A DNA stretch of 64,000 nt, from positions 10,337-74,336 of the forward strand of contig NZ_JBMDWJ010000030.1 of the NCBI RefSeq assembly GCF_048595215.1, in the 5' to 3' direction. A model generated the notes under the pieces. It did not search any database and was not told the DNA's origin. It saw only the letters and a list, made by a program, of their open reading frames with translations. Position numbers and translations under genes: made by a program. This DNA comes from Siphonobacter sp048595215. GTDB taxonomy: Bacteria > Bacteroidota > Bacteroidia > Cytophagales > Spirosomataceae. Of the stretch, positions 24,213 to 33,498 are shown piece after piece. Within the stretch, counting starts at the first letter, position 1, and each line of letters opens with the position of its first letter.

Positions 24213-25062
24213 CGTCACGACGATTTTGCTGGCCAATGGCTTCAATTTCCTGCATGAGGCCAATACCTTCTTTCTTTTCCACGAGCGAAAAATACTGAAA
24301 TCCGAGAGCTACATCGACCAGGGCTGAAAGAATGGTCGTACCCGTTACGGCTATGATCGAACTAAGCATCGTTACCCACTGCAGGTCATCTCCCACTACT
24401 TTCAAGGTTTGCAGAAACATGACCAGATACATAGGGATCGACAGAATTCCTCCTAAAAAACTAGCCGCCAGCGTGACCAATATTCGGATACCGAAGGTAG
24501 TCAGAGCGTCGCCCCAGCTCATCGTTACCAGTTCGTGCGAACGTTGTAGAGCCTGCGAAGGTCGCCGCTCTTCCCGAACCAGACTGATCGTACCTAAACT
24601 GAACGTGGTATAGGGATAGGCTACGGGTAGAAAACACAGCACAAAGCCCAGTAGTAACGTGAACCCGTAGATCACGTACAGAAGTAACGTAGGAAGTAGA
24701 TGCCGCAGTACGATTCGCCAAACCTCGGCGGGCTCGATGGGCTCGTCGCTGTCCATGTACCGTACCAGATAACTACTAACGACTAGGGAAATGGTAATAC
24801 TCGCCAGGAGGCTGAACAAAATACTCATCAGGTACGAAGGGCCGAAGAAATTGCTGAAGCGAGTAGCTCCGGCCAAGCCGAGCCCTGAACTGAAAAGCTG
24901 CGATTGGTATAAGCCCGTGGCAATTCCGGAAATCAGCGAGAAAGGAGCTGCGAAATACAGCAGAATAGGCCCCAGTGTACGCAGGTTTTGAAAGGTAAAC
25001 TGGAAGGTAACGTTAATGATTTCGCTAAAATTTCGCTCTTCGCGAAGTTGAATGGTACGCAT
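24202..25062 (-). CDS. multi-pass membrane protein of the DUF4129/SpoIIM module
   Basis: A 286-residue integral membrane protein with about six hydrophobic segments (GPILLYFAAPFSLISGIATGL, YLMSILFSLLASITISLVVSSYLV, LLPTLLLYVIYGFTLLLGFVLCFLPVAY, and others). No catalytic motif. It resembles the loosely defined YciC or GDPD-membrane-domain-like proteins that accompany SpoIIM and DUF4129 genes; that relationship is tentative. It lies 15 bases after the SpoIIM gene and overlaps the DUF4129 gene, so all are one operon. Confidence 0.75.
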   Translation of the reverse strand: MRTIQLREERNFSEIINVTFQFTFQNLRTLGPILLYFAAPFSLISGIATGLYQSQLFSSGLGLAGATRFSNFFGPSYLMSILFSLLASITISLVVSSYLVRYMDSDEPIEPAEVWRIVLRHLLPTLLLYVIYGFTLLLGFVLCFLPVAYPYTTFSLGTISLVREERRPSQALQRSHELVTMSWGDALTTFGIRILVTLAASFLGGILSIPMYLVMFLQTLKVVGDDLQWVTMLSSIIAVTGTTILSALVDVALGFQYFSLVEKKEGIGLMQEIEAIGQQNRRDDAY

Positions 25063-25077
25063 AAGTACGTTTTTAGG

Positions 25078-26037
25078 CTAGGATTGGGGAAGTCGCAAGG
25101 TGGCTTTCCGGTTCAACTGGATCGGATACCAGACGAAATACCAGCCAATAAAAAAGGCCGAAGCCGCAATGATGAGTATACTAACGGCCGGGTACAGCGG
25201 CTGTCGGGTTACGAAGCCTTCCAGAAAACCTGCCGTAATGAAAATAGGAACCAGGCCAATCGCGATTTTCATCCCCTGACGAGCCCCCCGCTGGAAGGAC
25301 TCAAGTCGGGAATAGGTTTTAGGAAACAGGATACTATTCCCAATCGTCAGTCCCGCACAACCGGCAATAATGATGGCCGAAATTTCGAGCGTGCCGTGAA
25401 TCCAGACCGTCAGTAGAGCCGCCCGAATGACGCCCTGCTGGTACAGAAACGTAAAAAACGCTCCGAGCATGACGCCGTTTTGAAACAGTACATACACCGT
25501 TCCTACCGACAAAGCAATGCCGTAGACGAAAGCCGCAAAAGCTACGCGTACATTATTGAGCGTAATGGTGAGGAAGGATACGGTCATCTGTTGGGATTTG
25601 TACACCGCCATCGGATCACCGCGTTGAATATTTTCGAGCGTCATGTTGACGTACTGATCCCCTAAAATGAGACGGACGAAACTCTCGTCGTACAGCGTCG
25701 AAATGACCCCCAGCACCGTAGCAGCGAAAAAGAACAGAAAGGCGTACAGCAGCGTTCGGTGCGACTGGTAAAACAGAAAGGGCAACTCGTACGCCCAAAA
25801 CTGGACGAAGCGATTACTTTTTTCCTTGCGGTTGGCGTAGATTTTCTGGTGGAACCGCGTTGCCAGCGTATTCAGGTAGCGGGTAACGGGCGAATCGGGA
25901 TAGAACGTACGGGCGTACGAAAGATCGTCGGTCAGTTCAATAAACTGCTCCGATAATTCATCGGGATTCTTGGTCCGATGGTCTTCGTAGTACTTCCACT
26001 TTTCCTTATTTTTCTTGATAAATACCGCTTCTCGCAT
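25078..26037 (-). CDS. SpoIIM-type (stage II sporulation protein M family) membrane protein
   Basis: A 319-residue membrane protein of the SpoIIM/DUF95 family: a cytoplasmic N-terminus (MREAVFIKKNKEKWKYYED, LSYARTFYPDSPVTRYLNTLATRFHQKIY), then several membrane segments with the family's NNVRVAFAAFVYGIALSVGTVYVLFQNGVMLGAF and HGTLEISAIIIAGCAGLTIG blocks. Non-sporulating bacteria carry this gene beside RDD and MoxR-type genes. It is the first gene of the reverse-strand operon and is divergent from the RDD gene, 172 bases away. Confidence 0.92.
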   Translation of the reverse strand: MREAVFIKKNKEKWKYYEDHRTKNPDELSEQFIELTDDLSYARTFYPDSPVTRYLNTLATRFHQKIYANRKEKSNRFVQFWAYELPFLFYQSHRTLLYAFLFFFAATVLGVISTLYDESFVRLILGDQYVNMTLENIQRGDPMAVYKSQQMTVSFLTITLNNVRVAFAAFVYGIALSVGTVYVLFQNGVMLGAFFTFLYQQGVIRAALLTVWIHGTLEISAIIIAGCAGLTIGNSILFPKTYSRLESFQRGARQGMKIAIGLVPIFITAGFLEGFVTRQPLYPAVSILIIAASAFFIGWYFVWYPIQLNRKATLRLPQS

Positions 26038-26209
26038 GGGCTTCTCCGCTTAAACCAGATAACTGCGACTAAACTATCGGGCTATCGGCCAAAATAGCAA
26101 AAACTTTTTCGTAATTCGCTGCGAATCCCAAAGGATTCATCGGATCCTTTCCGCAGAACGAATTTTCTGTTTGTTAATTCCCGAGAACCATTAGTTGCCT
26201 AAATCAGCC

Positions 26210-26944
26210 ATGTCTACGCATTTATCCATCCAAACGACCCAGAATGTTACGCTGGATTTCCTGCCCGCCAGCATTGGCGACCGGATTCTGGCTTTTCTTA
26301 TTGATCTCGTGATTCTGGGAGCGTGGTTGATTCTGGGTTCTTTGCTGTTCAGTAGCTATTTAAGCAGGATAGTAGAGAATACGAGTCTTCTATTCTCCTT
26401 CTATATGCTGGTGATTGCTCTACCTGTCATGAGCTACAGTTTACTGTCGGAGATTTTTATGAACGGCCAGTCGGTGGGTAAACGGGTACTGGGGCTTCGG
26501 GTCGTACGCCTCAACGGTACACCCGCCAGCGTAGGCGATTATTTCCTGCGATGGCTATTGCGAATGCTCGACATCTGGATCTTTTCGGGACTGATAGGTT
26601 TGATTACCATGGCGATTTATCAGGGTCAACGGCTGGGTGACCGGGCCGCTAAAACGGCCGTGGTGAAATTGCGACCATCCGTACGGCTGGATGAACTCAC
26701 CCAAGAAGACCATCCTGAGTACCAGGTGCTATTTCCACAGGCTTTACTACTTTCTGACCGGGATCTGAACACCATCCGCCGGGTACTTCGCAAGACGCAA
26801 CACCACCATACGTTCGATCTGCTGGCCATGACCGCCCAACGGGTAAAAGACGTTACGGGTATTCAAACCGATCTCGACGACTGGGTGTTTCTCACGACGC
26901 TTTTACAGGATCATACCGTATTGGCAGTCCGGGAAAGTGTATAG
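26210..26944 (+). CDS. RDD family membrane protein
   Basis: A 244-residue protein with an RDD domain in the first 150 residues: LPASIGDRILAFLIDLVILGAWLILG, the characteristic Arg-Asp-Asp-like DR..AFLID start, NGQSVGKRVLGLRVVRLNG, and GDRAAKTAVVK. A soluble C-terminal tail of about 95 residues follows (QVLFPQALLLSDRDLNTIRRVLRKTQHHHTFDLL). ATG 26210 is used rather than TTG 26195. Divergent from SpoIIM, as in the conserved RDD-SpoIIM-DUF4129 neighbourhood, so it is expected to work with that operon. Confidence 0.92.
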   Translation: MSTHLSIQTTQNVTLDFLPASIGDRILAFLIDLVILGAWLILGSLLFSSYLSRIVENTSLLFSFYMLVIALPVMSYSLLSEIFMNGQSVGKRVLGLRVVRLNGTPASVGDYFLRWLLRMLDIWIFSGLIGLITMAIYQGQRLGDRAAKTAVVKLRPSVRLDELTQEDHPEYQVLFPQALLLSDRDLNTIRRVLRKTQHHHTFDLLAMTAQRVKDVTGIQTDLDDWVFLTTLLQDHTVLAVRESV

Positions 26945-26958
26945 AAACCGGAATCAGA

Positions 26959-27264
26959 TTAGATCGACTGGCGTTCCGGACCCATCAGAACTACGATTAT
27001 CGTAGCCACCAGTAAAGCTAGATACACGAGTAGCGTGATGCGTCTAGGAGCGTAGGTCCAGTATTTGAAGATTAGTAGTCCGCTTCCAGCCAGCCCAATA
27101 ATCAGTACACTTCGATTGCGATAATCAGCAAGATTCGCATACAGACGGATGTAGGTTGCTTCGTCCTGATAGGATTGGTACAAGTCATAACCCGTTAACA
27201 GTCCAAACACAAAAAGCAGCGATACGCTTGCCAGGAGCAGATACGAGGGCAGGGTTTTCCACAT
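26959..27264 (-). CDS. small membrane protein, unknown function
   Basis: A 101-residue protein with three hydrophobic helices (YLLLASVSLLFVFGLLTGY, VLIIGLAGSGLLIFKYW, LLVYLALLVATIIVVLMG). No family recognised. It is convergent with the RDD gene with a 14-base gap. Confidence 0.6.
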   Translation of the reverse strand: MWKTLPSYLLLASVSLLFVFGLLTGYDLYQSYQDEATYIRLYANLADYRNRSVLIIGLAGSGLLIFKYWTYAPRRITLLVYLALLVATIIVVLMGPERQSI

Positions 27265-27294
27265 AATACGGTGACATTATTCCTGCAAAGATGC

Positions 27295-27531
27295 TCAAGG
27301 AACGACTCCGTTCTGATAGGTAAGGGTATAAATCATCCAAGCTGCGAAGAAGATGATTGCCAAACTAGCATTGGTAAAGTCATCCGATATAAAACCCATC
27401 CACGCCCGATTTCTTCGCAGACCTACACGAAAAAAAAGCCATCGCAGGGTACCTACGGGCACGTTGCATAGCAATTCCCTGACTATCATTCTTAAGATAG
27501 ATTCCGCTAGTAACGTCAGAATTTCGGACAT
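27295..27531 (-). CDS. possible small membrane protein
   Basis: A 78-residue frame with a charged hydrophobic N-terminal helix (ILTLLAESILRMIVRELL), a basic loop (WLFFRVGLRRNRAW) and a second membrane segment (NASLAIIFFAAWMIYTLTY). Its composition looks like a real small membrane protein. It lies 30 bases upstream of the 101-residue membrane protein on the same strand. Without recognised relatives this remains uncertain. Confidence 0.45.
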   Translation of the reverse strand: MSEILTLLAESILRMIVRELLCNVPVGTLRWLFFRVGLRRNRAWMGFISDDFTNASLAIIFFAAWMIYTLTYQNGVVP

Positions 27532-27655
27532 TGGGCAACGCTCTTGATTTCCCGCAAGCTATTACTTCCCCTCCTTCCTCTGACAACCATTTGGGACCGG
27601 CGGTGCTGAATAGGACTCTTCTGGTTCTTATACTAATTCATTCATTGCTTTCTAA

Positions 27656-27687
27656 AAGAAAGGCTTTCCCCTCTCGGGGAAAGCCTT
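27656..27687 (-). terminator. terminator of the large outer-membrane receptor
   Basis: Perfect AAGGCTTTCCCC/GGGGAAAGCCTT hairpin with a 4-base loop, 25 bases after the stop codon on the minus strand, with TTTCTTTT beyond. Confidence 0.88.
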
Positions 27688-27712
27688 CGCCATTCACTAT
27701 TCGTTCAAGCAC

Positions 27713-30700
27713 CTACTTTTTCGCCACGGCTCCCCTGAAGTTCCGGAGGTTATACGTGAACGTTAGCATAAAGTACCGGCTTAGCACCAGCGTGCGGGTG
27801 TCTTCCACATACGTTTCTGTCGTATTCCGGCTGATGCTGTTGTTTTGATTGAGCAAGTCGAAAATCGTCAGACGAATTTCGCCGCGTTGATCTTTCAGGA
27901 TCTTCTGCCCTACGCCCAGATTGAATAGCGTAAAACTCCGGTCGTAGCCAGCACCCAGACCCGTATACAGCGTATTGGCTACGTCCGGGTTGATAGTGAA
28001 GCCCTTGGCTGAAATCCAGTTCAAACGAAAACGGGCCGTATGCGAGAAATAGTTACTGTTCTGCTGCGGCTGAATGGTATACCGAATGATGTTATACGCC
28101 CCTGAATACGAAACAGAGAAATCCAGATTTTCGCTGATGTTACTGCTTACTACAGCTCCGCCGTTGATGGCGAAATTATTCGAGAAGCTTTCTACTTCGT
28201 TAATCAAACCGGGCGTACGCGAATAGTTCACGCCGCCGTTCAGGTTCAGGTTACTTTTGATCGACTGAATCGGCAGCCCCAGGTTCATAAACGCCCGCAA
28301 ATTCCGGTAGCCCTGCAAGTTCACCGGACGGCTGTATTGCGACCCACGCGTCAGTAATACACCTTCGGTCAACGTCGTGTCCCGATTGGCGATTACGGTA
28401 GCATTGGTAATGTTATTGGCCGTGAAAGTGGCGAACATCCCCCCAAAGAAATTCACCGACTTAGCTACATTCGTACTGTTATACCGCAAAGAAAGCGTAT
28501 GCGAGTACTCCTGTTTCAGGTTCGGGTTACCGCTGGAAATAAACAGCGGGTTGGTATTATCAAACACGTTCTGCAACTGCGTGATGGAAGGAGCATTTGT
28601 GGAGGTTCGGTAATTGAACCGCAGGTTTTTCGTTTGCGTGAATTTGTAGTTCACGTCCATATTCGGCATCCAGTTCTGGAAAGTTTTATCCACCGAGAAC
28701 GTCCGGGGGAATAACTGATTCCCCGATAAATCCGCTAACTGATAATCGACACCCGCCGAAAGAAAACCTTTCTGGCTGCGTAAGCGATACGAAAGCCCCG
28801 CCCGATTGGTCGAGTACTGATTGTCGAAACGGTTGCTCAGAATGGAATTCAGCGATGTGTATCCCTGTGTGGCTTCGTTGTAATCGTACGTTTCCTTGTT
28901 GCTTTTGCTGTTGGTAATCGAACCGTTGTAGCTCAACTGCAACTGACTCATCTTCGACAGCGGCTCGGTATAATTCACGTTCGCATTCCAGGTATTACTG
29001 TTGGTTTCCGTTTCCGATTGTTGTCTGATTAAGGCCAGCGAATCCACCCCATTTCTGCGGGCGTAGCGGTTCTCTGAATTCAGTAATCCATCACGGTTAT
29101 TGGCATTCAACGTCGTTCCTAACCCTACCGAAATCGTTCGTCCAGGCTTGGCAAACTGATGGCGGAATAACAGGTTCTGACCAAAGTTGTAGCCATTACT
29201 CTGGGCCGTATTGCGGGTACTGGTCTGGCTAATCTGGGCTCCGGTTTCGCTCTCGCGGGTCGCTCCTTCGACGGTACTGCTGCTGTTGTTGTTTTGAACG
29301 CTAATCCGCGGCGTCCAGATCAACGAACTTCGTTTGCTGATCTGATATTCCAGCCGCAGGTTGGCCCGGTGGTTATTGTTATTATTGCTAGACTGGCTGT
29401 TCTGATCGTAAATCTGACCGTTGCCTCCCGTAGCAAATGAAGTACGGCTCAAGGTCGTTTCGGATCGGTTCCGGGCATTGTTGAAAAAGTAACTACCCGT
29501 CACTTTCACTTTACTGCTCCAGTTGTCGGTATAGTTTAGTCCGATGGCGTTCGTAGAGGTAATACCGCCCTGCTGACCTACCAGGAAGTTTCCGGCGGAG
29601 TTTCCGCCAAATCCACCCCCACCGCCCCCGCCGCCACGATTTCCACCTCCACCACCGCCGCCCCGGTTGCCACCAAAGTTACCACCACCCCGGTTGCCGC
29701 CTCCGCCGCCGGAGCCCAGGGCTCCAAGCAAATCCTGCATGGCGAAGTTTTGCTGGTTTATGTTGTTACTTAGGCCAATGAGTGAAATCCGGCGAGCTCC
29801 GTTGAAGAAGTTGATGTTTCCCCCAGCCGAGTACCGGTTGTCAGTACCATAACCGGCGTATACTTTTCCGAACTGACCATTATTCTTCCCACTTCGCGTC
29901 GTAATGTTGATGGTACGTTCGGCATTACCGTCGTCAAAACCTGTAAACTGGGACTGATCGCTCAGCCGGTCAAATACCTGAATTTTATCCACTACTTCAG
30001 AAGGCAGGTTTTTCAAAGCCAGCGAAGCATCATCCCCAAAAAACTCGCGTCCATCCACCAGTACGCGTTTGACATCCTGTCCCTGGGCTTTGATGGTTCC
30101 GTTTTCCATCGTAATCCCCGGCATTTTCGTAACCAGATCCTCAACGTTGGCGTCTTTCGTTACTTTATAGGCATCGGCGTTGTAAATCAGCGTATCGGCT
30201 TTCTGCTCCACGCGTTCCTGCATGCCTTTCACCGTCACTTCTTTCAGGTTTCTGGAATTGGAAGACAGCGGTAAGGTACCCAGATCGAGCACATTGTTGA
30301 AAGGCCGTACCTGAATCTGTTCGGTATTGTACCCAATATTTGAAAGACGTAAGCGATAACTACCCCGACTCAGATTCGGGAAAGCAAAACGTCCATCGGC
30401 ATCGGTAGTGGTTCCACTGCGTTTGGTACTATCGCTGGCATTGATCAGCAGGACCGTTACACCAAAGAGCACTGATCCGTCGGCTTTATCCGTGACCCGT
30501 CCCCGTAGTTCAGTTCCATTCACGCCGGGTTCTGTCGTTGCCTGCGTGGGTGGGGTCGTAGGCACGGGTTGCGTGACAGGACGTGTCGTGGGGGGTAAGG
30601 TATCCCGAACAGCGGGCGTCGTTACCACTGTTTTACGGCTGGTATCGGCGGGCAGTACGGGTGTGTTGGAAGGAAGCGTCGGATTGGGTTGAGGCGTAGC

Positions 30701-31060
30701 GGGGCGAATCGTGTCCGCAATCGCTATAGCACTAACCGGCGACAAGGTTACGGCACCGACATCCACCTGAGCCCGTAAGGGAGCTACTTCCACTTCACGA
30801 GCCTGAAAATTCGCTTTAGCTACGCGTATGCGGTACGCGGGTCCCTGTTCCAATCCACGAAACAGAAATCGACCTGCGGTATCGGTTTGGCTGGTGAGTC
30901 GTTTGGTACTATCAGCGGGCTGGAGTAAAACTACTTTAGCTTCAGAAACTGGCTTTCGGGTGGGTTGCGTCACGCGGCCGCTGATGGCACCTTCCTGAGC
31001 CCAGGCCTGGGAAAATGATAGCGTAGCGATCAGTAAAGAGAGGTAATGGTTCGTTTTCAT
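27713..31060 (-). CDS. large TonB-receptor-like outer-membrane barrel with two regulatory domains
   Basis: An 1115-residue exported protein (signal ending AWAQ, residue 22). It has two carboxypeptidase-regulatory-like domains, about 24-108 and 184-266, joined by a Pro/Thr-rich linker (about 118-180). Next is a plug-like domain (LKEVTVKGMQERVEQKADTLIYN, GQDVKRVLVDGREFFGDD, TINITTRSGKNNG), a Gly/Asn/Arg-rich low-complexity segment (450-490), and a barrel rich in Ser, Asn and Gln. This matches the outer-membrane beta-barrel proteins of Bacteroidota related to TonB receptors. Most relatives carry one regulatory domain; two with a Pro/Thr tether is less common. No SusD partner is adjacent, so the substrate is unknown. 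Confidence 0.85.
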   Translation of the reverse strand: MKTNHYLSLLIATLSFSQAWAQEGAISGRVTQPTRKPVSEAKVVLLQPADSTKRLTSQTDTAGRFLFRGLEQGPAYRIRVAKANFQAREVEVAPLRAQVDVGAVTLSPVSAIAIADTIRPATPQPNPTLPSNTPVLPADTSRKTVVTTPAVRDTLPPTTRPVTQPVPTTPPTQATTEPGVNGTELRGRVTDKADGSVLFGVTVLLINASDSTKRSGTTTDADGRFAFPNLSRGSYRLRLSNIGYNTEQIQVRPFNNVLDLGTLPLSSNSRNLKEVTVKGMQERVEQKADTLIYNADAYKVTKDANVEDLVTKMPGITMENGTIKAQGQDVKRVLVDGREFFGDDASLALKNLPSEVVDKIQVFDRLSDQSQFTGFDDGNAERTINITTRSGKNNGQFGKVYAGYGTDNRYSAGGNINFFNGARRISLIGLSNNINQQNFAMQDLLGALGSGGGGGNRGGGNFGGNRGGGGGGGNRGGGGGGGGFGGNSAGNFLVGQQGGITSTNAIGLNYTDNWSSKVKVTGSYFFNNARNRSETTLSRTSFATGGNGQIYDQNSQSSNNNNNHRANLRLEYQISKRSSLIWTPRISVQNNNSSSTVEGATRESETGAQISQTSTRNTAQSNGYNFGQNLLFRHQFAKPGRTISVGLGTTLNANNRDGLLNSENRYARRNGVDSLALIRQQSETETNSNTWNANVNYTEPLSKMSQLQLSYNGSITNSKSNKETYDYNEATQGYTSLNSILSNRFDNQYSTNRAGLSYRLRSQKGFLSAGVDYQLADLSGNQLFPRTFSVDKTFQNWMPNMDVNYKFTQTKNLRFNYRTSTNAPSITQLQNVFDNTNPLFISSGNPNLKQEYSHTLSLRYNSTNVAKSVNFFGGMFATFTANNITNATVIANRDTTLTEGVLLTRGSQYSRPVNLQGYRNLRAFMNLGLPIQSIKSNLNLNGGVNYSRTPGLINEVESFSNNFAINGGAVVSSNISENLDFSVSYSGAYNIIRYTIQPQQNSNYFSHTARFRLNWISAKGFTINPDVANTLYTGLGAGYDRSFTLFNLGVGQKILKDQRGEIRLTIFDLLNQNNSISRNTTETYVEDTRTLVLSRYFMLTFTYNLRNFRGAVAKK

Positions 31061-31391
31061 TGTCTATCGCACGCGGCGGTGCTGGCTAGAAGGCTCGTAA
31101 AGAATTGTCTCATAGATTGGCTGGGGTAGTGGAAGTTTAGTGGCCAATAGAGGCCGTAGGACTCTTTTCATAAATTCGTCGATGAACGGGGGTATTAAGT
31201 AGATGTCCCATCAGAATCACTTAGGTCTGGACCACCACTGAACGTATGATGGATAAGCGATTGTTTTTCAGAATAAATCGGACCTAAAAGGCACTAAAAT
31301 TTTCGTACGCGGGTTTGGCCGTTACGCGTAAGAGTCCTACGTTTGTAAGCTAATTCTAGTTATTCGATAGAATAAAAGACTTCTCAGAGCC
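31061..31391. other. divergent intergenic region
   Basis: 331 bases between the receptor gene and the siroheme reductase gene, holding the reductase promoter at 31315-31345. I see no structured RNA and no gene. Confidence 0.5.
31315..31345 (+). promoter_or_regulatory. promoter of the siroheme reductase unit
   Basis: TTG (31315-31317), 20-base spacer, TACGTTTG (31338-31345): a good Bacteroidota-type promoter. The predicted leader is about 40 bases. Confidence 0.6.
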
Positions 31392-33482
31392 ATGCAAAGT
31401 TTCCGTACCGAACTGGAGAATCCCCTCGTAGAAAAAGATATCGTCGATTTAGAGCGAAAAATCCGCCTTTTCCGGGAGGGAAAAATTCACGAGGAAAAGT
31501 TTAGAAGCCTGCGTCTGGCCCGGGGAGTATACGGTCAGCGGCAACAGGGCGTTCAGATGGTTCGCATCAAATTGCCCTACGGCAAGATGACGTTTAACCA
31601 GTGGAAACGCATTGCGGATATTTCGGACGAATATTCCACGGGGAATCTTCACCTAACGACGCGTCAGGATATTCAGATTCACTTCGTTAGCCTGGATCGT
31701 ACGCCCGAACTCTGGGCCAAACTCGAACAGGATGATATTACCCTCCGCGAAGCCTGTGGAAATACCGTACGGAACGTAACGGCCTCGCCAACGGCGGGTA
31801 TCGATCCGGAAGAACCCTTCGACGTCACGCCTTACGCGGATGCCACCTTCCGTTATTTCCTGCGAAATCCGATTTGTCAGGAGATGGGCCGGAAATTCAA
31901 GATTTCCTTCTCCAGCTCCGACGCCGATACGGCCTTGTCTTACATGCACGATTTAGGCTTTGTTCCGAAAATCAAGGATGGACAGCGGGGTTTTAAAGTA
32001 CTCGTGGGCGGCGGCCTGGGTGCCCAGCCTGCTTTGGCTCACCTGTACCACGAATTTCTACCCGTCGATCAGCTCATTCCGACGGTGGAGGCGGTTTTAC
32101 GCATTTTCGACCGTCACGGCGAACGCAACAGCCGTCATAAGGCTCGTTTGAAATTCCTAATTGCTAAAATCGGTTTCGACGAATTCAAGCGACTGGTTAC
32201 GGAAGAATGGACGGCCCTGAAATCCAAAACCTACACGATTGAAGCTCCGGCAGAAACAGCGTTGGAAGTACCGACAGGATCTTTGGCCTATGCAACGGAC
32301 GAGGTCTACAACCAATGGTTGAAATCCAACGTATTCCCGCAAAAACAGAATGGCTACTACGGCATATTCGTACGCGTACCGCTGGGCAATATTCGTTCCG
32401 AAACCAGCCGTAGCCTGATCGGACAGATCGAGCCGTACGTGGCCAATGATGTTCGGGTATCGATCAATCAGGGACTGTTGTTTCGTTTTGTAAAGGCCGA
32501 AGATTTACCCCGTGTCTTTGAGATGCTGGCGGCTCACGTGCTGGCTCAGCCCGGTGCCAACAGCACGGCCAACATTACGGCCTGCCCCGGTACGGATACC
32601 TGTAATCTGGCGATCTCCGATTCGACGTCCATTTCACTGGAGCTGGAAAAAGTCATTGGCCAGGAATTTCCCGACCTGATTTTCAACAATGATATTCTGA
32701 TTAAAATCTCGGGCTGTATGAACGCCTGCGGTCAGCACAGTATGGCCCAGATTGGTTTGCACGGCAGCTCGATGAAAGCTCCGGATAAACGCGTACTGCC
32801 CGCTTTACAGGTTCTGCTGGGTGGTGGAACGCTGGGCGATGGCTCGGGTCGGGTAGCTGATAAAGTCATCAAAGTCCCGTCGAAACGTGGTCCGCAAGCC
32901 CTGCGTTGGATTCTGAATGATTACGAACAAAACGCTACTGACGGCGAGTATTTCAACGATTACTACGATCGTCAGGGTGAAAAATACTTCTACGGAATTC
33001 TGAAACCGCTGACGGACCTTTCGACGGTGGTAGACAGCGATTTTGTGGATTGGGGTCAGACCGAATCTTTTGCTACGGAAATTGGCGTGGGTGAATGTGC
33101 CAGCGTGATTATCGATCTGGTCGCTACGCTGCTATTTGAAACCGAAGAGAAATTCGACTGGGCTGAGCAAGCCTTGAAAGAAGGTCGCTACGCCGATTCG
33201 ATCTACTATAGCTACAGCGTTTTTGTATCGGGAGCGAAAGCTCTGTTACTGGACAAGAGCGTTAGCGTAAGTACGCAACATGCGGTCATTAAAGAATTTG
33301 ACAAGCAATTTGTGGAAAGTGGTGAATTCTCGTTCGCTGGTCAAACCTTTACGGAGCGAGTACTACAGATTAATCAACAGGAACCCTCGCCGGAGTTCGC
33401 CGAGCGTTTTCTGGGAGAGGCCCTGGATTTTCTTCAACGGGCGAAGGCGTTCCGCGAAGAAGCGGTTGCGGCTAAAGCCTGA
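31392..33482 (+). CDS. siroheme nitrite/sulfite reductase with HEPN-like C-terminal domain
   Basis: A 696-residue enzyme with the duplicated ferredoxin-like and siroheme domains of nitrite/sulfite reductases (GVQMVRIKLPYGKMTFNQW, TTRQDIQIHFV, NTVRNVTASPTAG, VLVGGGLGAQP). The iron-sulfur/siroheme cysteines are C398 and C404 (CPGTDTC) and C442 and C446 (GCMNACG). Residues from about 560 form an extra helical domain (ADSIYYSYSVFVSGAKALL) resembling HEPN, as known in Bacteroidota homologues. It reduces nitrite or sulfite by six electrons in the cytoplasm; which substrate cannot be told from sequence alone. The next gene, cobA, makes the siroheme precursor, supporting the assignment. Confidence 0.9.
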   Translation: MQSFRTELENPLVEKDIVDLERKIRLFREGKIHEEKFRSLRLARGVYGQRQQGVQMVRIKLPYGKMTFNQWKRIADISDEYSTGNLHLTTRQDIQIHFVSLDRTPELWAKLEQDDITLREACGNTVRNVTASPTAGIDPEEPFDVTPYADATFRYFLRNPICQEMGRKFKISFSSSDADTALSYMHDLGFVPKIKDGQRGFKVLVGGGLGAQPALAHLYHEFLPVDQLIPTVEAVLRIFDRHGERNSRHKARLKFLIAKIGFDEFKRLVTEEWTALKSKTYTIEAPAETALEVPTGSLAYATDEVYNQWLKSNVFPQKQNGYYGIFVRVPLGNIRSETSRSLIGQIEPYVANDVRVSINQGLLFRFVKAEDLPRVFEMLAAHVLAQPGANSTANITACPGTDTCNLAISDSTSISLELEKVIGQEFPDLIFNNDILIKISGCMNACGQHSMAQIGLHGSSMKAPDKRVLPALQVLLGGGTLGDGSGRVADKVIKVPSKRGPQALRWILNDYEQNATDGEYFNDYYDRQGEKYFYGILKPLTDLSTVVDSDFVDWGQTESFATEIGVGECASVIIDLVATLLFETEEKFDWAEQALKEGRYADSIYYSYSVFVSGAKALLLDKSVSVSTQHAVIKEFDKQFVESGEFSFAGQTFTERVLQINQQEPSPEFAERFLGEALDFLQRAKAFREEAVAAKA

Positions 33483-33498
33483 GACGCGATTACTACGC

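Noticed and set aside
29590..29720. Short tandem repeat or CRISPR-like array in the receptor gene
   Set aside because: The repetition is Gly/Arg/Asn codons of a low-complexity protein segment, without regular spacers.
33280..33498. Upstream extension of the cobA frame
   Set aside because: It overlaps the end of the siroheme reductase gene and lacks methyltransferase character; the conserved domain starts right after ATG 33499.
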